Origin: an uncultured Oscillibacter sp.
GTDB lineage: Bacteria; Bacillota; Clostridia; Oscillospirales; Oscillospiraceae
NCBI RefSeq assembly: GCF_900544955.1
Contig: NZ_UQXD01000029.1
Location: 1-29,489, forward strand
Direction: 5' to 3'
DNA length: 29,489 bases
Numbering within the stretch: the first letter of the stretch is position 1; every line of letters begins with the position of its first letter. Positions 1 through 6,795 of this stretch are shown here, piece after piece. The position numbers and the translations under genes are program-made. The notes beneath the pieces were generated by a model, which did no database searches, was not told the origin of the DNA, and saw nothing but the letters and a program-made list of their open reading frames with translations.

Positions 1-72
1 CCCCACGGCCGCGCCACCCGCGCCCAGGCCGCTGCCATTTTGATGCGCTTCCTGGCAACAACCGAAAGCTGA
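1..72 (+). CDS. C-terminal fragment of an SLH-domain-type surface protein
   Basis: Frame 1 is open from the window edge to a TGA at 70-72 and encodes about 23 residues. They contain the pattern ATRAQAAAILMRFL, which matches the end of an S-layer homology (SLH) domain (consensus roughly 'TRAEAAAMLxRF'). SLH domains anchor exported proteins to secondary cell-wall polymer. Only the last part of one repeat is visible, so the rest of the protein and its role cannot be judged. A convergent terminator follows at once, which supports a true gene end. Confidence 0.6.
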   Translation, partial: PHGRATRAQAAAILMRFLATTES

Positions 73-80
73 CAGCACCA

Positions 81-115
81 AAAAGAGGAGAGGGCGTCGC
101 CCCCTCCTCTTCTCT
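81..115. terminator. Bidirectional rho-independent terminator
   Basis: A purine-rich arm (AAGAGGAG, then GGG) pairs with CCC and CTCCTCTT with a one-base bulge. The minus-strand reading ends in a run of five T; the plus-strand tail is weaker (TTCTCTTT). It lies between the SLH-type gene end at 72 and the convergent DUF4230 gene end at 151, so it probably serves both. Confidence 0.65.
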
Positions 116-150
116 TTGCTCCCTGCAATCGGGCAGCCACCCGCCCGGCC

Positions 151-780
151 TTACGCCTGGGAGACGGTCAGCTCCGCCCCCTCCGGCAGCAGCTCCTCCA
201 GCAGCAAACGGACGCTGCCTTCCGCCTTCTCTCCGGCCTGCTCCAGCAGACCCCGGGCCAGGGCCTTCTCCTCCATGACCTGCTTCTGGGCCGCCTGGAA
301 GGAGGTGAAATCCTCCACCGTGAAGGGATTGAAGATGCTGGTCTTCTCGTCGAAAATCTCCACGCTGTCCTCCGCAATCTCGTGGGAGAGGATGCGGGCC
401 TCCGGCAGGCGGACCTGCACCCGGTTCCCCTCCACCACGATCTCCACCCGGTTTAGGTCGATGCCTGCCTTGATGGTGCCGTCGTAGGTGAGGATGAAGC
501 GCTTGGTGGTGAAGGGCAGGGTCATGCCGTAAAAGTCATTGCTGTTTTCAAACTGGGCCATGTTGGTGTAGCTGTACGTCACGGCGGCCAGCTCGCTGAT
601 CTCCGCCAGCCGCCCCTCCAGCACCACGGCGGACAGTTCCGGCGGCGATTGGCTCCCGGCGACGTATCGCCCGCCCAGAAAGCCGCCCACGCCCACCACG
701 GCGCACAGCAGGATGCCCCAAAACAGATATTTGGCGGTTTTGAAGGGATGGAGCCCCGCTCTCTCTTTCGTCGCTTCCAT
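151..780 (-). CDS. DUF4230 domain membrane-anchored protein
   Basis: The product is about 209 residues. An N-terminal cytoplasmic stretch is followed by one hydrophobic segment (residues about 17-37, LFWGILLCAVVGVGGFLGG), so it is probably a single-pass protein with the bulk outside. The body has the hallmarks of DUF4230: an early 'AAVTYSYTNMAQFENS' block, 'FILTYDGTIKAGIDL', 'VRLPEARILSHEI' and 'FDEKTSIFNPF'. The function of the family is unknown. The start at 780 is preferred over an in-frame ATG 39 bases upstream, because GGGAGG lies 7 bases before it and the upstream ATG overlaps the -10 box of the gene's own promoter. It stands alone between two terminators. Confidence 0.85.
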   Translation of the reverse strand: MEATKERAGLHPFKTAKYLFWGILLCAVVGVGGFLGGRYVAGSQSPPELSAVVLEGRLAEISELAAVTYSYTNMAQFENSNDFYGMTLPFTTKRFILTYDGTIKAGIDLNRVEIVVEGNRVQVRLPEARILSHEIAEDSVEIFDEKTSIFNPFTVEDFTSFQAAQKQVMEEKALARGLLEQAGEKAEGSVRLLLEELLPEGAELTVSQA

Positions 781-807
781 CGGATACCTCCCGTTTTGAT
801 TTTCTCC

Positions 808-836
808 ATCATACCACACCCCGTTCGCCAGGTCAA
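808..836 (-). promoter_or_regulatory. Sigma-A promoter of the DUF4230 gene
   Basis: On the minus strand TTGACC (-35, 831-836) and TATGAT (-10, 808-813) are 17 bases apart, about 28 bases before the start codon. The first T residues of the -35 box belong to the T-run of the nfnB terminator, so the end of one unit and the start of the next interlock. Confidence 0.75.
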
Positions 837-866
837 AAAAAGGAGACGGACCGATGGTCCGTCTCC
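835..866 (-). terminator. Rho-independent terminator of the nfnAB operon
   Basis: A perfect 11-bp stem (GGAGACGGACC paired with GGTCCGTCTCC, loop of 3) is followed on the minus strand by seven T (835-841). It begins 14 bases after the nfnB stop codon. Confidence 0.9.
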
Positions 867-880
867 CGGATTTCGCGGGG

Positions 881-2269
881 TTACTTGCTCAGCGCCTCGT
901 CGATGGCCTTGGCGGCGGTCTTGCCGGCGCCCATGGCCAGAATGACGGTGGCGGCGCCGGTGACGGCGTCTCCGCCGGCATAGACGCCCTGGCGGGAGGT
1001 CAGGCCCTCCTCATTCACCACGATGCCGCCCTTCTTGTTGATCTCCAGGCCCTTGGTGGTGGACTTGATGAGGGGGTTGGGGCTGGTGCCCAGAGCCATG
1101 ATGACGCAGTCCACGTCGATGTCGAACTCGCTGCCGGGCACCTCGATGGGACGGCGGCGGCCGGAGGCGTCCGGCTCCCCCAGCTCCATGCGGATGCAGC
1201 GGATTTTGTTCACGTCGTCGTTCTCGTCGGCAAAAATCTCCACCGGGTTGTGGAGGGTCTTGAAGATGATGCCCTCCTCCTCGGCGTGCTCCACCTCTTC
1301 CCGCCGGGCGGGGAGCTCCTCCATGCCGCGGCGGTAGACCACATAGACCTCGGCGCCCAGGCGCTTGGCGCAGCGGGCGGCGTCCATGGCCACGTTGCCG
1401 CCGCCCACCACGGCCACCCGCTTGGGGTGCTGGATGGGGGTGTCGGCGTCGGGCCGGTAGGCCTTCATCAAATTGATGCGGGTCAAAAACTCGTTGGCGG
1501 AGTAGACGCCCCGGTAGTTGACGCCGGGAATGTCCATGAACATGGGCAATCCCGCGCCGGAGCCGATGAACACCGCCTCAAAGCCCTGCTCCTCCATCAG
1601 CTCATCCACGGATAGGGTGCGGCCGATGACGATGTCCGTGGCGATGGTGACGCCCAAGGCGCTCAGGCCCTCCACCTCTTTTTGGACGATGGCCTTGGGC
1701 AGGCGGAACTCGGGGATGCCGTACACCAGCACGCCGCCGGCCAGGTGCAGCGCCTCAAACACGGTGACGTCATACCCCTTCCGGGCCAGGTCGCCGGCGC
1801 AGGTCAGCCCCGCGGGGCCGGAGCCCACCACCGCCACCTTGTGGCCGTTGGGCTGGGGCTTGGGGGGCAGCTCGCAGGTGTGGCTGTTGTGCCAGTCCGC
1901 CACAAAGCGCTCCAGCCGGCCGATGGCCACGGGCTCGCCCTTCTTGCCCCGGACGCAGTACTTCTCGCACTGGCTCTCCTGGGGGCAGACCCGGCCGCAG
2001 ACGGCGGGCAGGGCGCTGGTGGCGGAGATGATCTGGTAGGCCTCCTCAAAGTGCCCCTTGGCCACCTCCTCGATGAAGGCGGGGATATGTACCATCACGG
2101 GGCAGCCGGTCATGCAGGGCTTGTTCTTGCAGCCCAGGCAGCGCTGCGCCTCGTCCAGGGCCTGCGCCTCCGTATACCCCAGGGCCACCTCCTCAAAGTT
2201 CTTATTGCGAACCTCCGGGTCCTGGGAGGGCATGGGATTTTTCGTCAAAGACATATTGGCCATGGTCAT
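881..2269 (-). CDS. nfnB: NfnB-type large subunit of NADH-dependent ferredoxin:NADP+ oxidoreductase (GltA/SudA-like)
   Basis: The product is 462 residues, in the glutamate synthase small-subunit / NfnB / sulfide dehydrogenase alpha family. The N-terminal iron-sulfur domain carries two cysteine sets (C44, C47, C52, C56 and C91, C95, C101, C105), the ligand pattern for two [4Fe-4S] clusters. A FAD dinucleotide-binding motif (VAVVGSGPAGL, about 145-155) and a second Rossmann motif (VAVVGGGNVAMDAA) for NADP(H) follow. The gene overlaps the FNR-like partner by ATGA, which favours the Nfn electron-bifurcating transhydrogenase (NADPH with ferredoxin and NAD) over glutamate synthase; no GltB-type large subunit is nearby. 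The first ATG (2269) and an ATG at 2263 are both within reach of the AAGGAGG that ends nfnA. Confidence 0.9.
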   Translation of the reverse strand: MTMANMSLTKNPMPSQDPEVRNKNFEEVALGYTEAQALDEAQRCLGCKNKPCMTGCPVMVHIPAFIEEVAKGHFEEAYQIISATSALPAVCGRVCPQESQCEKYCVRGKKGEPVAIGRLERFVADWHNSHTCELPPKPQPNGHKVAVVGSGPAGLTCAGDLARKGYDVTVFEALHLAGGVLVYGIPEFRLPKAIVQKEVEGLSALGVTIATDIVIGRTLSVDELMEEQGFEAVFIGSGAGLPMFMDIPGVNYRGVYSANEFLTRINLMKAYRPDADTPIQHPKRVAVVGGGNVAMDAARCAKRLGAEVYVVYRRGMEELPARREEVEHAEEEGIIFKTLHNPVEIFADENDDVNKIRCIRMELGEPDASGRRRPIEVPGSEFDIDVDCVIMALGTSPNPLIKSTTKGLEINKKGGIVVNEEGLTSRQGVYAGGDAVTGAATVILAMGAGKTAAKAIDEALSK

Positions 2270-3108
2270 TCGGCCTCCTTCTTGAACAGGTTGCAGGTCT
2301 CCTCGTGCTTGTGCTTCTCGAAGCCCTCATACATCTGGTTGCGCTTCACCGCCAGGTCCCAATCCACCTTGTGGCCGTCGAAGTCGGGGCCGTCCACGCA
2401 GGCGAACTTCATCTCGCCGCCCACGCTGAGGCGGCAGCCGCCGCACATGCCGGTGCCGTCGATCATGATGGGGCTCATGGAGACGGTGGTGGGGATGCCG
2501 TAGGGCTCCGTGGTCTTGGAGACGAACTTCATCATCACCATGGGGCCGATGGCGAACACCTCGTCGTACTGGTTGCCCGCCTCGATCAGCTCCTTCAGCG
2601 CCTCGGTGACCAGGCCCTTCTGGCCGTAGGAGCCGTCGTCGGTGCAGACCTTTAGGATGCTGCTGGACTTGCGGAATTCGTCCTCCAGAATCACCAGGTC
2701 CTTGCTCTTAAAGCCGATGACCGCGTGGACCTCCGCCCCGCTGTCGTGGAACTTCTTCAAAACCGGATACGCAATGGCGCAGCCCACGCCGCCGCCCACC
2801 ACGCAGACCTTCTTCTTGCCCTCGGTCTCGGTGGCCTTGCCCAGGGGGCCCACAAAATCCTGGAGGCGGTCGCCCTCGTTCAGGCGGCTCAGCTTCTCGG
2901 TGGTGGCGCCCACGGTCTGGACGATGATGGTGACGGTGCCCTTCTCCGGATCGTACGCGTTGATGGTGATGGGGATGCGCTCCCCGCCCTCATCCACGCG
3001 GAGAATAATAAACTGGCCCGGCTGGGCCTTTCTGGCGATCAGGGGCGCCTCGATCTCATAAAGCGTCACCGTGGGACGGAGGGCCTCTTTTCTCACGATA
3101 CGATACAT
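2266..3108 (-). CDS. nfnA: NfnA-type small subunit (ferredoxin-NADP reductase / SudB-like FAD/NAD-binding protein)
   Basis: The product is 280 residues, in the sulfide/dihydroorotate dehydrogenase-like FAD/NAD-binding family. An FAD-binding barrel with 'RIPITIN' (about 44-50) is followed by a nucleotide-binding domain opening with 'VCVVGGGVGCAIAYP' (about 101-115). The C-terminal segment holds a [2Fe-2S] ligand set: D218, C222, C225 and C237. The Asp plus three Cys arrangement is the one known for NfnA. The start at 3108 is chosen because AGAAGGAAG lies 4 bases before it; the longer frame has no ribosome site. It is first gene of a two-gene operon with its own promoter, and its last bases hold the ribosome site for nfnB. 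Confidence 0.92.
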   Translation of the reverse strand: MYRIVRKEALRPTVTLYEIEAPLIARKAQPGQFIILRVDEGGERIPITINAYDPEKGTVTIIVQTVGATTEKLSRLNEGDRLQDFVGPLGKATETEGKKKVCVVGGGVGCAIAYPVLKKFHDSGAEVHAVIGFKSKDLVILEDEFRKSSSILKVCTDDGSYGQKGLVTEALKELIEAGNQYDEVFAIGPMVMMKFVSKTTEPYGIPTTVSMSPIMIDGTGMCGGCRLSVGGEMKFACVDGPDFDGHKVDWDLAVKRNQMYEGFEKHKHEETCNLFKKEAE

Positions 3109-3184
3109 ATTCTTCCTTCTTTCCCGAATGATCGAAATTTGATGCAGCGGGGACCTGTATCCTGCCTTGCGACACATTGTTTAC

Positions 3185-3213
3185 ATTTTAACATAGCGGC
3201 AGAACAGCGTCAA
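3185..3213 (-). promoter_or_regulatory. Sigma-A promoter of nfnA-nfnB
   Basis: On the minus strand TTGACG (3208-3213) and TAAAAT (3185-3190) are separated by 17 bases, giving an expected transcript start near 3178 and a leader of about 70 bases. Confidence 0.75.
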
Positions 3214-3234
3214 TCGCTTTTTGCCACGAATACG

Positions 3235-3258
3235 CCAAATTTTTCACAAATTGTTTGG
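3235..3258 (-). promoter_or_regulatory. Candidate Crp/Fnr-family binding site upstream of nfnA
   Basis: An AT-rich element with outer arms CCAAA / TTTGG. Its core, AACAATTTGTGAAA on the minus strand, recurs with one mismatch upstream of the adjacent regulator gene (4015-4036). The core is centred about 71 bases before the predicted nfnA transcript start, a distance typical of Crp-type activation. The assignment is inferred from the repeat and the position. Confidence 0.4.
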
Positions 3259-3272
3259 TACATTTGTAGGGG

Positions 3273-3935
3273 TTAGGCCAGCAGGGTAAACTGCCGCCCG
3301 TCGGAGCGGATCAGGGCCTCCTCCCGGAGGCGCTTCAGCTCCCGCATCATGGCGCTGCGGTCGGTGGCAATATAGTCCGCCAGGGTGCTGAGGGAAAACG
3401 GCAGGGTGAAGGTGTCTCCCCCCGCCTTCTCGGCCTGCTGGCGGAAGTAGCACAGCAGCTTTTCCCGGATGGACCGGCGGGAGAGAACGTCCACCCGCTC
3501 GCTGAGGGACTGGGCCTTGTCGGCGATCAATTGCAGCATGTTCTGCACCAGAAGGCTGTGGTGGGTACAGGCGTTCTCGCAGCGCTTGAGGATGTGGGGA
3601 TAGTCGATGAACAGCACGTCGCAGGCCGTCCGGCACACCACCTCCAGGCTGTCCCCCCGGGCGCCGGCAAACGCCAGGTCCCTGCCGAATACGCCGCCGC
3701 AGGTCAGCTCCTCCAGCACGGTGGCCACGCCGTCCTCGTCGATCCGGATCAGCGCCGCCTCCCCCCGCTCCAGGATGCCCACCGCGTTTTTGTTGGGCCC
3801 GGCAAAATCGTATACCAGCTCCTCCGGGCGGTAGGACTTCTGCACCGCCTGGAAACAGGTCAGCATCCGGCGGTATTCCTCGTAGCTGATGTCCCGGAAC
3901 AGCGGGCTCTTCTCCAATTCCTGCTGTGTCAGCAT
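3273..3935 (-). CDS. Crp/Fnr family transcriptional regulator
   Basis: The product is 220 residues, normal for the family. A cyclic-nucleotide-binding-type beta barrel (about 5-125, with 'LERGEAALIRIDEDG' and 'LTCGGVFGRDLAFAG') is followed by a long dimerisation helix and a winged helix-turn-helix (about 150-215, 'SLSTLADYIATDRSAMMRELKRLREE'). No N-terminal cysteine cluster of the FNR iron-sulfur type is visible, and the cAMP-contact residues are not obvious, so the ligand is unknown. The start at 3935 has AAAGGAGG 8 bases upstream; an earlier in-frame ATG lacks one. It lies directly upstream of nfnAB in the same direction but each has its own promoter. A shared element upstream of both suggests that it controls nfnAB and itself. 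Confidence 0.88.
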   Translation of the reverse strand: MLTQQELEKSPLFRDISYEEYRRMLTCFQAVQKSYRPEELVYDFAGPNKNAVGILERGEAALIRIDEDGVATVLEELTCGGVFGRDLAFAGARGDSLEVVCRTACDVLFIDYPHILKRCENACTHHSLLVQNMLQLIADKAQSLSERVDVLSRRSIREKLLCYFRQQAEKAGGDTFTLPFSLSTLADYIATDRSAMMRELKRLREEALIRSDGRQFTLLA

Positions 3936-3972
3936 TTGACGCGCCTCCTTTTGTTGCATAAACCACAATCGT

Positions 3973-4001
3973 ATGATACCAGCTTTTCCGGGAAATGTAA
4001 A
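3973..4001 (-). promoter_or_regulatory. Sigma-A promoter of the Crp/Fnr-type regulator gene
   Basis: On the minus strand TTTACA (3996-4001) and TATCAT (3973-3978) are 17 bases apart. The expected start near 3966 gives a leader of about 30 bases. Confidence 0.7.
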
Positions 4002-4014
4002 CCCTCTTTGTGGG

Positions 4015-4036
4015 CAAATTTCATAAATTGTTCACC
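4015..4036 (-). promoter_or_regulatory. Second copy of the candidate Crp/Fnr-family site
   Basis: The minus strand reads AACAATTTATGAAA in its core, matching 13 of 14 bases of the element upstream of nfnA. It is centred about 60 bases before the predicted transcript start of the regulator gene, one helical turn closer than at nfnA. It also lies just upstream of the divergent CBS gene, so it could act on both directions. Confidence 0.4.
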
Positions 4037-4134
4037 AAATTCCCAAGCCCTTCTTGTATAGTAATAATAGGGAAGCGACAACACCTTGGACAAATACGGG
4101 CGGCCGGTCCGCCCTCGAGAAAAGAGGCTGCAAC

Positions 4135-4584
4135 GTGAACATCGCTTACTTTCTGCTCCCTAAAAACCGTGTTGCTTACTTGTATGATGACTGCACCTTC
4201 CGCCAGGGTCTGGAGAAAATGCGCCATCACGGCTATACCGCCATTCCCGTCATCACCCGAAACGGCCAGTACGTAGGAACCGTCAGCGAGGGGGACTTCC
4301 TCTGGCAGCTGCTCAACGAGGTCCCCGCGGAGCGGCAGGTCTGTTCCATGAAGGATTTGGAGCAGCTGCGCATCCGGGACATTCTCCAGCAGGACAATTA
4401 CCCCTCCGTCCGCATCACCGTCAGCATGGAGGAGCTGCTCAACAGCGCCATGCACCAGAACTTCATCCCCGTGGTGGACGATCTGGGCAATTTCACCGGC
4501 ATCGTCACCCGGAAGGACATCATCCGCTATTTCGCCGAACAAAAGGAAAACGAGGTGCCGCAGCTTCTGCGGAAGATCGTATAA
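4135..4584 (+). CDS. CBS-domain pair protein
   Basis: The product is 149 residues and consists almost entirely of two CBS motifs (about 7-58 and 78-138). They are recognisable by 'GYTAIPVITRNGQYVGTVSEGDFL' and 'NFIPVVDDLGNFTGIVTRKDIIRYF'. CBS pairs bind adenine nucleotides and usually report energy state; free-standing ones like this have no assigned partner. The GTG at 4135 is taken as start, because AAGAGG lies 7 bases upstream and the CBS fold begins immediately. The longer frame from 4054 has neither. A TATAGT -10-like box lies at 4057-4062 without a convincing -35, so expression may need an activator; the Crp-type site at 4015-4036 is close by. It is divergent from the Crp/Fnr-type regulator. 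Confidence 0.85.
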   Translation: MNIAYFLLPKNRVAYLYDDCTFRQGLEKMRHHGYTAIPVITRNGQYVGTVSEGDFLWQLLNEVPAERQVCSMKDLEQLRIRDILQQDNYPSVRITVSMEELLNSAMHQNFIPVVDDLGNFTGIVTRKDIIRYFAEQKENEVPQLLRKIV

Positions 4585-4593
4585 GCAGCGAAA

Positions 4594-4634
4594 CGCCCGC
4601 CCGGCAGAGCACTCTGCCGGGCGGGCGCCGTTTT
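4594..4634. terminator. Convergent terminator between the CBS gene and thrC
   Basis: A near-perfect, very GC-rich stem of up to 16 bp (arms 4594-4609 and 4612-4627, inner pairs opening as the loop) is followed by TTTT on plus. It lies between two convergent stop codons and probably ends both transcripts. Confidence 0.85.
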
Positions 4635-5874
4635 ATCTGGCGGGAATCCCCCGCTCCGCGAAGGCCTGCAACAGCCGCTCCATGTCGGAGGGGATGGAGA
4701 TGGGTTCCCCGCAGGCCTTGATGGCGTTGGCCACATCCTTGAGGCCGTTGCCCGTCACCACGGACACCACGGTGTCCCCCTCCCCCAGGACGCCCTGCTC
4801 GCACAGCTTCTTCACCCCCGCCGTGCCGGTGACGCCGGCGGGCTCGCCGAAGACGCCGCAGGTGCGGCCCAGCAGCCCCTGGGCCTCCATGATCTCTCGG
4901 TCGGACACGTTCACCACCAGGCCGCCGGACTCCCGGATGGCGGCCAGGGCCTTGTCGGCGTTCCGGGGCACCCCCACGGCGATGGAGTCCGCCAGGGTGT
5001 TCTCCTCCATGGGCCGCCACGGCTCGCCGGTCTCAATGGCCCGGTTCAGGGGACAGCACCCCGCCGCCTGAGCGGAGATCAGCCGGGGCAGGCGGTCGAT
5101 GAAGCCGATGGCGTACAGATCCTTCAGGCCCTTCCACAGTCCCGCGATGGTGCAGCCGTCCCCCACGGAGATGGCGATATAGTCCGGCACCTGCCAGTCC
5201 AGCTGCTCCATGATCTCCAGGGAGACGGTCTTCTTCCCCTCGGAGAGATAGGGGTTGATGGCGGCGTTGCGGTTGTACCAGCCCCAGCGGCCGATGGCCT
5301 GCCGGCTGAGCTCAAAGGTGTCCTCATAGCTGCCCTGGACGGAGATGACGGTGGCGCCGAAGGTCATCAGCTGGGCCACCTTCCCCTTGGGCGCCCGGGA
5401 GGGCACAAAGATGAAGGTCTCCAGCCCCGCCGCCGCGGCGTTGCCCGCCAGGGAGGAAGCGGCGTTGCCCGTGGAGGAGCAGGCGATCACCCCCGCCCCC
5501 GCCTCCCGGGCCTTGGCCACCGCCATGGCGCTGGCCCGGTCCTTCAGGGAGGCGGTGGGGTTCTGGCCGTCGTCCTTCACCCACAGCCGCTTGAGCCCCA
5601 GCTGCCTGGCCAGGCGGGGCTCGTCGTACAGCGGGGACCAGCCCACCCGTAGCGGCGGGGGGGCGGTGTCCTCCTCCACCGGCAGCAGCTCCCGGTAGCG
5701 CCACATGCTCCGCTCCGCCCGCCGGGCCAGGGTCTCCTTGGTCAGGCGGGTTTTGATGAGATCGTAGTCGTAGACTATGTCCAGAATGCCGCCGCAGTCA
5801 CAGGTCGTCAGATCCGGTACGGCCGGATAGGTCCGGCCGCAGCGGACGCATTTGCCGTATTTCACATGTTGCAT
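4633..5874 (-). CDS. thrC: Threonine synthase
   Basis: The product is 413 residues. It is a PLP-dependent enzyme converting O-phosphohomoserine to threonine. The N-terminus carries a zinc-ribbon-like set C9-x2-C12 ... C25-x-C27, seen in the archaeal/clostridial-type threonine synthases. The PLP lysine is K111 in 'PTASLKDRAS', and the cofactor phosphate/substrate loop is 'SSTGNAASS' (about 133-141). The ATG at 5874 has GGGAGG 7 bases upstream. The same frame stays open 56 codons further upstream, but that part looks non-coding. No other threonine-pathway gene is adjacent, so it seems to be a single-gene unit. A cysteate synthase or other paralogue cannot be fully excluded, but the zinc ribbon favours threonine synthase. 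Confidence 0.9.
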   Translation of the reverse strand: MQHVKYGKCVRCGRTYPAVPDLTTCDCGGILDIVYDYDLIKTRLTKETLARRAERSMWRYRELLPVEEDTAPPPLRVGWSPLYDEPRLARQLGLKRLWVKDDGQNPTASLKDRASAMAVAKAREAGAGVIACSSTGNAASSLAGNAAAAGLETFIFVPSRAPKGKVAQLMTFGATVISVQGSYEDTFELSRQAIGRWGWYNRNAAINPYLSEGKKTVSLEIMEQLDWQVPDYIAISVGDGCTIAGLWKGLKDLYAIGFIDRLPRLISAQAAGCCPLNRAIETGEPWRPMEENTLADSIAVGVPRNADKALAAIRESGGLVVNVSDREIMEAQGLLGRTCGVFGEPAGVTGTAGVKKLCEQGVLGEGDTVVSVVTGNGLKDVANAIKACGEPISIPSDMERLLQAFAERGIPAR

Positions 5875-6111
5875 CGTCGTTCCTCCCTTTTGATTTGGGT
5901 CCTTCCGCAGGGGGCAGGACCGGTGTCTCTGATATCTCCGATGTATCCAGCGCCCCCGGCCCCCCCCCTGCGGCCGGTCTCCCGCCGGGTGCGGGACCTC
6001 GGTCAGGATGCCTGCGCAGATCAGCGCGATGCCCGCCAGCATCCGCAGCGGCGGGCGGACCTTTGCCGAATACGCGGCAAGGCCGCCTGTTCCCCGGACT
6101 CTGGTACGCCG
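5875..6111 (-). other. Upstream region of thrC, no gene assigned
   Basis: These 237 bases hold no convincing sigma-A promoter. They contain a run of nine C on plus (nine G in the thrC direction, about 5960-5968). They also contain a short hydrophobic reading frame (around 6042-6000 minus, 'MLAGIALICAGILTE') that reads in frame into thrC without its own good ribosome site. No T-box antiterminator consensus is visible. Confidence 0.4.
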
Positions 6112-6737
6112 TCACTCCGCCGCCGCGCCCAAGAAAGCTTTTGTCACCGCCCCCTCCTCCAGTGTGAAGATTAGCCCGCCGTAAACGCTCCCGGCAACAA
6201 GCCGTTCCTCTGTGGAGGACTCCTCGTCAATCCGGTCCCCATCCGCCTCCCGGACCTCCTCCGTGGAGCCCAGACCCACCCCGGCCAGGGTCTTCCCTGG
6301 CCGGGGCGCCACGAACGCTGCGGATTGCAGCACCCCGCCAGCGAAGGACAGCCCGTCGTAGCGCCACCAGGTGTGGGCCAGCCCGTCCGCCGCCCAAACC
6401 TCCGGCTCCGTCTTCTCCCCAGGCGTACCCCAAAGTGCCTCCACCTGCTCCTCCGTCTGGCCGTACCGCAGGCCGTCCAGCTCCTCTGTCTCCAGCAGTT
6501 CGACGCCCTGTAGGAATAGGTCCTCCCATACGATCCAATCGTCTCCGCCCGCCTCCACATCCTCCGCCGGCCGGGAGGTCTCCGCTGTTTCATTCTTCTG
6601 CGGCGCCTCCGCCCCGTCCTCCCGCGTCCTCGCCGCCGAGGCGTTAGTGGCGCTTTCCGCGGAAGGCGCCGCGCCGCATCCTACAGCCGTCCAGAGCAGC
6701 GCCACCGCCAGCAGCAGGCCCACCCCCTTCTGTTCAT
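6112..6737 (-). CDS. Putative lipoprotein with an out-of-frame start codon
   Basis: The main frame gives a hydrophobic segment 'VGLLLAVALLWTAVGC' ending in a plausible lipobox (AVG-C). A low-complexity Ala/Glu/Thr linker follows, then two similar blocks ('LDGLRYGQTEEQVEALWGTPG' and 'LAGVGLGSTEEVREADGD'). Such paired 'G.S.eeV...yG.P' blocks occur in small Firmicutes lipoproteins of unknown function. The only well-placed start is the ATG at 6737, with AAGGAG 6 bases upstream, but it is one base out of frame with the rest. Adding one A or G in the AAGGGGG tract just after it would give a standard signal peptide 'MNRKGVGLLLAVALL'. An in-frame ATG at 6786 lies inside a terminator hairpin and is not credible. 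The gene is either broken, phase-variable or affected by a sequencing error. Confidence 0.6.
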
Positions 6738-6752
6738 TCCCCGCTCCTTCCC

Positions 6753-6784
6753 AAAAAACGGGGCGGGGCTGTGAGGCCCCGCCC
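6753..6784 (-). terminator. Terminator of the regulator/PLP-enzyme operon
   Basis: A 9-bp all-GC stem (GGGCGGGGC with GCCCCGCCC) is followed by six T on the minus strand, 11 bases after the stop of the PLP enzyme. Confidence 0.88.
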
Positions 6785-6795
6785 ATGCCGTTTTC

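Noticed and set aside
881..2269. Glutamate synthase small subunit (GltD) proper
   Set aside because: The ATGA-coupled FNR-like partner with the Asp/Cys3 cluster set and the lack of a large subunit fit NfnAB better.
4633..6042. Threonine synthase extended by 56 residues at the N-terminus
   Set aside because: The extension has no ribosome site, includes a homopolymer-coded Gly/Arg stretch, and the zinc ribbon and GGGAGG site place the start at 5874.
5875..6120. T-box or other amino-acid-sensing leader for threonine synthase
   Set aside because: No antiterminator consensus (AGGGTGGNACCGCG), no specifier loop arrangement and no terminator were found in the 237 bases before thrC.
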